Positions 56,562 through 64,000 of a stretch of DNA of 64,000 nucleotides are shown here, piece by piece. Numbering within the stretch: the stretch's first letter is position 1; every line of letters begins with the position of its first letter. Source of the stretch: Rhodococcus sp. SBT000017 (GTDB lineage: Bacteria; Actinomycetota; Actinomycetes; Mycobacteriales; Mycobacteriaceae); assembly GCF_003688915.1 (NCBI RefSeq), contig NZ_REFU01000001.1, positions 930,001 through 994,000 of the forward strand, written 5' to 3'. The notes beneath the pieces were generated by a model. That model was not told the DNA's origin. It made no database searches and saw nothing but the letters and a program-made list of their open reading frames with translations. The position numbers were made by a program, and so were the translations under genes.

Positions 56562-58651
56562 TACGAAGCCTGTCCCGCCGATTCCACACGCGGTGCGATC
56601 GCATGTTCCGCCGTGTTCTCGCCCGATGTCGTTGCAGTTGCGGTGCCATCATCGCCTAGATCGGCGTCGTCCGTGTCGGAACCCAGCGCGGCCAGCACCG
56701 ACTTGGCCGTGGTCTCTCCGATCCCGGGAACTTCGACGATCTCCGCGACCGTCGCACGCTTGAGGTTGGCGACCGAACCGAAGTGTGCCACCAGCGCCGT
56801 TCGACGCGACTCGCCGAGTCCGCGAACCGAATCGAGAGCAGACGCCGTCATCCGCCGCGACCGCTTGCTGCGATGGAACGTGATCGCGAACCGGTGTGCT
56901 TCGTCGCGGACCCGTTGCAGCAGGTAGAGCGACTCGCTCGTACGCGGCAGGATGACCGGATCCTCCTCCCCCGGTACCCATACCTCCTCGAGCCGCTTGG
57001 CCAGACCGACCACGGCAACGTCGGTCACGCCGAGTTCGTCCAGTACCGCCGCGGCAGCGGCCACCTGAGGGGCACCGCCGTCGACGACGAACAGGTTGGG
57101 TGGATACGCGAATCTGCGCGGTCTGCCGGTCTGCGGATCCAACGCGGCTTCCGGGGCCAGATCGCCCCCGGTCCCCTCGGCCGAACCGTCCGCGGAGTGT
57201 CGTAGGAATCGGCGACGGGTCACCTCGGCGATGCTCGCCACGTCGTCCGAGTGTCCGTCGCCTGCCGCTTCCTTGATCGCGTAGTGGCGGTAGTCGCTCT
57301 TGCGGGGCAATCCGTCCTCGAAGACGACGAGCGAGGCCACCACATCGGTTCCCTGCACGTGGGAGATGTCGATGCACTCGATGCGCAGTGGTGCGGAATC
57401 CAGATCGAGTGCCTCCTGAATGCCCTGCAGCGCAGCCGATCTCGATGTGAAGTCGCCCGCGCGCTTGAGCTTGTGCTGCTGCAGGGCCTCCTTGGCGTTG
57501 CGTTCGACGGTCTCGGCCAATGCCTTCTTGTCGCCGCGCTGGGGAACCCGCAGGGTCACGTTCGAGCCCCGGAGTTCACTGAGCCAGACCTGTACCTCGT
57601 CGGCGTTGTCCGGCAGGACCGGAACCAGCACTTCCCTCGGAACGGCATTGGAACCACCGTCGTCGCCGCCCGGTGCCTGGGCGGACAGGGCAGCCTGCTC
57701 GCCGTAGAACTGCGTCAGAAACTGCTCCACCAGGGCGGGCAGATCGGCCTCGTCCTGACGTTCGATCACCTCTCCCGCCTTTTCCACCACCCAGCCGCGT
57801 TGCCCGCGCACGCGGCCGCCTCGGACGTGGAAGACCTGGACGGCAGCTTCGAGGGCATCGGTGGCGAAGGCGACGAGATCGGCGTCGGTGCCGTCGCCGA
57901 GCACCACCGCCTGCTTCTCCAATGCCCGACGCAGCGCACCGACGTCGTCTCGAAGACGTGCGGCGGTCTCGAAATCCAGGTCCTCGGATGCAGCCTGCAT
58001 CTTCTTCTCGAGCTGACGAACGAGCTTGTCCGTCTTTCCGGCCAAGAAGTCACAGAAATCCTCGACGGTGGCGCGATGCTCGTCGGCGCTGACCCGGCCG
58101 ACGCACGGTGCCGAGCACTTGTCGATGTAGCCCAGCAGGCAGGGCCTGCCGATCTGATTGTGGCGCTTGAGCACTCCGGTCGAGCACGTGCGCGCGGGAA
58201 ACACTCGCAGCAGTAGGTCCAGCGTCTCGCGAATGGCCCACGCGTGCGCGTACGGGCCGAAGTAGCGCACGCCCTTGCGCCTGGGTCCGCGGTAGACGAA
58301 CAACCGCGGGTATTCCTCGTTCATCGTCACCGCCAGCATCGGATAGCTCTTGTCGTCGCGGTAGCGGACGTTGAACCGTGGATCGAATTCCTTGATCCAG
58401 TTGTACTCGAGCTGCAGGGCCTCGACTTCGGTGGTCACCACGGTCCACTCCACCGACGCTGCGGTGGTGACCATCTGGCGAGTACGTGGATGCAGCGAGG
58501 CGACGTCGGCGAAGTAGGAATTGAGCCGACTGCGGAGGCTTTTGGCCTTTCCTACGTAGACGACGCGACCGTGCGGATCGCGAAATTTGTACACCCCCGG
58601 CTCCACCGGGATGGTTCCGGTGGCCGGGCGGTAGGTAGCGGGGTCGGACAC
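56561..58651 (-). CDS. uvrC: Excinuclease ABC subunit C
   Basis: This 696-residue UvrC makes the dual incisions in nucleotide excision repair. It has a GIY-YIG N-terminal domain ([31 protein letters not shown]), Cys-rich region near residue 165, a UVR motif ([21 protein letters not shown]), an RNase H-like endonuclease domain ([16 protein letters not shown]...FVVDGG, with the catalytic Asp in VVDGG) and tandem helix-hairpin-helix motifs near the C-terminus. I start at GTG 58651 (VSDPATYRP), matching mycobacterial starts; earlier in-frame codons are less likely. C-terminus is extended by about 25 residues rich in Asp and Ala. Confidence 0.96.
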   Translation of the reverse strand: MSDPATYRPATGTIPVEPGVYKFRDPHGRVVYVGKAKSLRSRLNSYFADVASLHPRTRQMVTTAASVEWTVVTTEVEALQLEYNWIKEFDPRFNVRYRDDKSYPMLAVTMNEEYPRLFVYRGPRRKGVRYFGPYAHAWAIRETLDLLLRVFPARTCSTGVLKRHNQIGRPCLLGYIDKCSAPCVGRVSADEHRATVEDFCDFLAGKTDKLVRQLEKKMQAASEDLDFETAARLRDDVGALRRALEKQAVVLGDGTDADLVAFATDALEAAVQVFHVRGGRVRGQRGWVVEKAGEVIERQDEADLPALVEQFLTQFYGEQAALSAQAPGGDDGGSNAVPREVLVPVLPDNADEVQVWLSELRGSNVTLRVPQRGDKKALAETVERNAKEALQQHKLKRAGDFTSRSAALQGIQEALDLDSAPLRIECIDISHVQGTDVVASLVVFEDGLPRKSDYRHYAIKEAAGDGHSDDVASIAEVTRRRFLRHSADGSAEGTGGDLAPEAALDPQTGRPRRFAYPPNLFVVDGGAPQVAAAAAVLDELGVTDVAVVGLAKRLEEVWVPGEEDPVILPRTSESLYLLQRVRDEAHRFAITFHRSKRSRRMTASALDSVRGLGESRRTALVAHFGSVANLKRATVAEIVEVPGIGETTAKSVLAALGSDTDDADLGDDGTATATTSGENTAEHAIAPRVESAGQAS

Positions 58652-58722
58652 GACATCCACGTTAGCCGTCGGGTCCGACGTTCTCCGCATCCGCAGCTCA
58701 GCTGCGGTGCGGAGGTACGACG

Positions 58723-60973
<2,251 letters not shown>

Positions 60974-61044
60974 ACGTCTCGGGCCTGGCTCAGCGCCCTG
61001 GAAATTCTCCGATGCACCATCGATTGCGTGCACGTCAACAGTAC

Positions 61045-61656
61045 TTACTGTGCGTCGATCGTCTGCAGCCGCTCCACGTACTTGGCGATGACGTCGACTT
61101 CGAGGTTGACCGTCGATCCGACCTCGGCCGTGCCGAGAGTGGTCAGGTCGAGGGTGGTGGGGATCAGGGAGATCTCGAACCAGTGCGCTCCGTCGGCGAC
61201 GCCGAGTCCGGAGACGGTGAGCGAGACTCCGTCGACGGTGATCGAGCCCTTCTCCACGACGTAGCGCGCGACCGAGGTGGGCAGTGCGATGCGCACGACG
61301 GTCCAGTTCTCGGACGGGGATCTGCCGATGATCGTTCCGGTGCCGTCCACGTGCCCCTGCACGAGGTGCCCGCCGAGGCGGCTGCCGAGCGCGGCGGCCC
61401 GCTCGAGGTTGACGCGGCTGCCCACGTCGAGGGCACCGAGGCTGGAACGGTTCAGCGTTTCCTGCATGACGTCGGCGGTGAATCCGCCGTCGGGCAGCAC
61501 CTCGACGACGGTCAAGCAGACGCCGTTCACCGCGATGGAGTCGCCGTGGCCTGCATCGGAGGTCACCACGGGGCCCCGAACGGTGAACCGCGCGGCGTCG
61601 GGCAGTTCGTCCTTGGCGACGATCTCGCCGAGCTCTTCGACAATTCCGGTGAACAT
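61045..61656 (-). CDS. ribE: Riboflavin synthase alpha chain
   Basis: This 203-residue riboflavin synthase has two lumazine-binding repeats: [12 protein letters not shown] ... [15 protein letters not shown] and, in the second, [14 protein letters not shown] ... [18 protein letters not shown]. It dismutates two lumazines. The start ATG is adjacent to the ribD stop (61657). A gap of 71 bases follows before ribBA. No FMN riboswitch is seen upstream of the operon. Confidence 0.95.
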   Translation of the reverse strand: MFTGIVEELGEIVAKDELPDAARFTVRGPVVTSDAGHGDSIAVNGVCLTVVEVLPDGGFTADVMQETLNRSSLGALDVGSRVNLERAAALGSRLGGHLVQGHVDGTGTIIGRSPSENWTVVRIALPTSVARYVVEKGSITVDGVSLTVSGLGVADGAHWFEISLIPTTLDLTTLGTAEVGSTVNLEVDVIAKYVERLQTIDAQ

Positions 61657-62688
61657 CTACTTCGCTCCTTCGGGCACGACGCCGATCAGAATGTCGTTGC
61701 CGATCATGGTGACTGTCTCCGTGCGGAACCGAATTGCGTCGGCAATTGTTCCGATGCCCGCATTCTCCACCGCTGCGGGGCCGCTGCCCAACACCGCCGG
61801 TGCGACGTACGCCACGACGCGGTCCACCAATCCCGCAGCGAGGAATGCGCCGGCCAACGTCGGACCGCCCTCGATCTGGATGTCGGTGTGCTCGTTCAGG
61901 GCGTCGAGCACGGCCGCGGGGTCGTGTGTGTCGAGGAACACCGTGGGTGCGTCGGACCCACGTATTGCCGCAGTGGCCGCAATCTGCCGCGATCCGACGA
62001 CGACGCGCACGGGTTGGTGAGGCGCAAGGGTTCCGTCGGGACGTCGCGCGGTCAGTCGCGGGTCGTCGGCCAGCACGGTGCCGGTTCCGACGACGATGGC
62101 GTCGAGCTTGGCTCGCTCGGCGTGGACGTGCGCCCGGGCCTGCGGTCCGGTGATCCACTGACTCGTGCCGTCCGCCGCAGCGCTGCGTCCGTCGAGGGTG
62201 GCGGCATATTTCCACGTCACGTGCGGCCGACCGGTGCGTTGCTTGTGCAACCAGGCGCGCAGTGGCCCCTGCCGCACCGCGGTCTCGCCGATCCCCTGTT
62301 CGACGCGAATGCCCGCCGCACGCAGGGCGGCCCCGCCGCCCGATGCGAGCGGATTCGGATCGGCGACGGCATGCACGACCGCGGCGATGCCCGCGTCGAT
62401 CAGGGCCTGTGAGCACGGTCCTGTGCGGCCGGTGTGGTTGCAGGGTTCGAGGGTCACCACCGCGGTGCCGCCGCGCGCGCGGTCACCGGCCTCGGCCAGC
62501 GCGACGATCTCGGCGTGTGGACCGCCGGGCGGACGCGTCGAGCCGATACCGACGACGACGCCACTGGCATCGAGAACGACAGCGCCGACAGCAGGATTGG
62601 GACTGCTGATGCCCCGCGCGGACTCGGATGCCTCGACGGCGAGGGCCATGGCGTCCGCGATGGACAGTGCTGCGCCCTGGCCGTTCAT
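61657..62688 (-). CDS. ribD: Bifunctional riboflavin deaminase/reductase
   Basis: This 343-residue RibD (RibG) has an N-terminal deaminase with the zinc ligands in [12 protein letters not shown] (HAE, about residue 52) and [18 protein letters not shown], and a C-terminal reductase beginning at about residue 160 with [29 protein letters not shown] and [19 protein letters not shown]. The ATG overlaps the rpe stop by one base. It converts the pyrimidine of the GTP cyclohydrolase product. It has normal length. Confidence 0.95.
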   Translation of the reverse strand: MNGQGAALSIADAMALAVEASESARGISSPNPAVGAVVLDASGVVVGIGSTRPPGGPHAEIVALAEAGDRARGGTAVVTLEPCNHTGRTGPCSQALIDAGIAAVVHAVADPNPLASGGGAALRAAGIRVEQGIGETAVRQGPLRAWLHKQRTGRPHVTWKYAATLDGRSAAADGTSQWITGPQARAHVHAERAKLDAIVVGTGTVLADDPRLTARRPDGTLAPHQPVRVVVGSRQIAATAAIRGSDAPTVFLDTHDPAAVLDALNEHTDIQIEGGPTLAGAFLAAGLVDRVVAYVAPAVLGSGPAAVENAGIGTIADAIRFRTETVTMIGNDILIGVVPEGAK

Positions 62689-63362
62689 TACGACAGGTGG
62701 TGTGATGCGCGGGCGGCTCGGTCGCGTAGGTCGCGCACAGCAGCTGCGGGATCGGCGGTGTTGTAGACGGCCGAGCCGGCGACGAAGCAGTCGATTCCCG
62801 CCTCTGCGGCCTGCTCGATCGTGTCGGAGTTGATGCCACCGTCGATTTCCACGATCAGTCGCAGATCACCGGAATCGATAAGTGCTCGAACGGCTTTCGC
62901 TTTCGCGAGTACCTCCGGCATGAACGACTGTCCGCCGAATCCCGGCTCCACACTCATCACCAGCAACGTGTCGAAGTCGCGCAGGATCTCGAGGTACGGC
63001 TCGATGGGTGTTCCCGGCTTGACGGACAGTCCGGCTTTGGCTCCCGCGGCCCGGATGTCTCGTGCGACGGCGGACGGGTCGTCGGTTGCCTCGGCGTGGA
63101 AGGTGACGTTGTACGCACCCGCCTCGGCGTACGGCGGCGCCCAGCGGGCCGGGTCCTCGATCATCAGGTGGCAGTCGATCGGAATGTTCGTCGCCTTCAG
63201 CAAGCTCTCCACGACCGGCAGCCCCAGGGTGAGGTTGGGTACGAAGTGCGCGTCCATGACGTCGACGTGCAGCCAGTCGGCTCCGGACACGGCATCGGCT
63301 TCGGCAGCCAGACGCGCGAAATCTGCGGACAGGATCGAGGGGGCAATCATCGGGGAAACCAC
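62688..63362 (-). CDS. rpe: Ribulose-phosphate 3-epimerase
   Basis: This 224-residue TIM-barrel epimerase provides xylulose-5-phosphate. [55 protein letters not shown] and the catalytic Asp in [11 protein letters not shown] are typical. The GTG at 63362 is the start; the C-terminus ends as ribD begins. It stands at the head of the riboflavin operon, as in mycobacteria, and is divergent from the small MmcQ/YjbR-like gene with 35 bases between starts. Confidence 0.95.
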   Translation of the reverse strand: MVSPMIAPSILSADFARLAAEADAVSGADWLHVDVMDAHFVPNLTLGLPVVESLLKATNIPIDCHLMIEDPARWAPPYAEAGAYNVTFHAEATDDPSAVARDIRAAGAKAGLSVKPGTPIEPYLEILRDFDTLLVMSVEPGFGGQSFMPEVLAKAKAVRALIDSGDLRLIVEIDGGINSDTIEQAAEAGIDCFVAGSAVYNTADPAAAVRDLRDRAARASHHLS

Positions 63363-63397
63363 GATTGACGAGCCTAGCCCAGCGGTATCGTTCGCCC

Positions 63398-63787
63398 ATG
63401 ACCACCATGGATTCCGTGACGGCGGTGATCGCCGAGTTGCCCGAGGTCACCGAGAGTGTTCGGTACGGCCATCCGGCGTGGTCGGTGGGCAAGAACGTGT
63501 TCGCGTGGATTCGTCCGTTCAGCAAGGCCGATCTGAAGCGGTTCGGCGACGAGATCCCGCCCAGCGGGCCGATCCTCGCCGTCCGCACCGCTGACCTCAA
63601 CGAGAAGGAAGCCATCCTCGCCGCCCACCCGCGGGCGTGCTTCACCATCTCGCATTTCGACGGGTTCGCTGCCGTTCTGGTCGACATCGACAACACCGAG
63701 GACGACGAACTGCGAGAACTGATCATCGACGGTTGGCTGGTCTACGCCCCGAGAGACGTGGCCGAGGCATTCCTGGCCGGCGACTGA
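63398..63787 (+). CDS. MmcQ/YjbR-family (DUF1801-like fold) protein
   Basis: This 129-residue small protein of the YjbR/MmcQ type (CyaY-like fold) has the family sequence [31 protein letters not shown] (short pieces: [16 protein letters not shown] near residues 25-40) and the C-terminal [19 protein letters not shown]. Its function is unknown; DNA-binding has been suggested for relatives. A TATCGT hexamer at 63386-63391 ends 6 bases before the ATG, predicting a leaderless mRNA. It lies on the plus strand between two minus-strand genes (rpe and rsmB), so it interrupts the mycobacterial order. Confidence 0.8.
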   Translation: MTTMDSVTAVIAELPEVTESVRYGHPAWSVGKNVFAWIRPFSKADLKRFGDEIPPSGPILAVRTADLNEKEAILAAHPRACFTISHFDGFAAVLVDIDNTEDDELRELIIDGWLVYAPRDVAEAFLAGD

Positions 63788-63804
63788 TTCTGCCGCCTTC
63801 CCGG

Positions 63805-64000
63805 TCACATCGGTTTACGCAGCGCCGCCATGAACATTGCATCCGTGCCGTGTCGATGCGGCCACAGTTGCACCGACGTACCGTCGCCGAGTTGCGGCAC
63901 TCCGGGAACCAGCTCGCGGGTATCGAGCTGTTCGACGCCGTAGCGACGGACCGCGTCGGCGACGACGGCGGTGGTTTCGGACAGGTGCGGCGAGCAGGTC
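63805..64000 (-). CDS. rsmB: 16S rRNA (cytosine-967-C5) methyltransferase, C-terminal end
   Basis: The last 64 residues of the reading frame that enters from the right edge read CSPHLSETTAVVADAVRRYG, then VPQLGDGTSVQLWPHRHGTDAMFMAALRK, ending in TGA at 63805-63807. The CSPHLSET motif (catalytic region) and LWPHRHGTDAMF are the hallmark end of RsmB (Fmu) proteins. The start and the RNA-binding and SAM domains lie beyond the window. It stands where mycobacteria have fmu before rpe. Identification is by these C-terminal blocks only. Confidence 0.88.
   Translation of the reverse strand, partial: TCSPHLSETTAVVADAVRRYGVEQLDTRELVPGVPQLGDGTSVQLWPHRHGTDAMFMAALRKPM

Noticed and set aside
62688..63400. 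An FMN riboswitch before the riboflavin genes
   Set aside because: rpe-ribD-ribE-ribBA are contiguous and the only gaps (35 and 71 bases) are too short for the RFN element; no AGGGTTATC-like motif was seen.

Overview
This is a gene-dense, high-GC chromosomal window from a mycolic-acid actinobacterium (Mycobacteriales). It is most likely a Rhodococcus or a close Nocardiaceae relative. The evidence is the tight coding with many GTG starts and 1-4 base overlaps, the fabG1-inhA (mabA-inhA) pair, an MptB-type arabinomannan/lipomannan mannosyltransferase, RipA, WhiA, a sufR-sufBDCSU-sufT cluster, and a gene order that follows the Mycobacterium tuberculosis Rv1407-Rv1493 stretch as I remember it. 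A CrtL-type lycopene cyclase and a phosphoenolpyruvate carboxylase fit Rhodococcus better than Mycobacterium. The species is inference. I see no tRNA, rRNA, prophage, insertion sequence or CRISPR array; this is core chromosome, not an island.

Layout. 1-3.5 kb: methylmalonyl-CoA mutase mutB (cut by the window edge) and mutA. 3.7-5.5 kb: a VTT-domain membrane protein, then a SatD-like/DUF3307-like pair with its own palindromic promoter. 5.5-8.9 kb: an SPFH/NfeD pair, DUF3097 and a conserved unknown. 9-11.8 kb: fabG1-inhA-hemH (fatty acid synthase II and haem), where hemH reads as frameshifted. 11.8-17.8 kb: vWA-DUF58-MoxR and RipA (envelope maturation). 18-23.2 kb: aconitase acn, its TetR repressor acnR and an ABC-F ATPase. 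23.4-26.3 kb: a short-chain dehydrogenase, a lycopene cyclase and Ku. 26.3-32.8 kb: the Suf iron-sulfur assembly operon behind SufR. 32.9-40.2 kb: mptB, an ABC transporter, haem A synthase ctaA, a quinone oxidoreductase and haem O synthase ctaB. 40.6-47 kb: pentose phosphate operon tkt-tal-zwf-opcA-pgl. 47.2-53.5 kb: gap-pgk-tpi-secG-ppc (lower glycolysis and anaplerosis, read on the minus strand). 53.6-58.7 kb: uvrC-rapZ-yvcK-whiA. 58.7-63.4 kb: riboflavin operon rpe-ribD-ribE-ribBA-ribH plus a PH-domain protein. 63.4-64 kb: a MmcQ/YjbR-like protein and the 3' end of rsmB.

Regulation visible in the sequence. A match to the Corynebacterium AcnR operator lies exactly between the -35 and -10 of acn. 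A match to the mycobacterial SufR operator overlaps the start codon of sufR. A palindrome lies next to the -35 of fabG1, and further inverted repeats lie in the mutA/VTT divergent region and in front of satD. At least nine genes carry a TANNNT-like -10 hexamer 6-8 bases before the start codon and are predicted to make leaderless mRNAs. Several operon ends carry long perfect GC-rich hairpins without a U-tract.

The best candidates for a second look are the hemH frameshift in a G5 tract, the SatD/DUF3307 cassette and its operator, the degenerate P-loop of RapZ, and the two operator matches. No wholly new system is evident.
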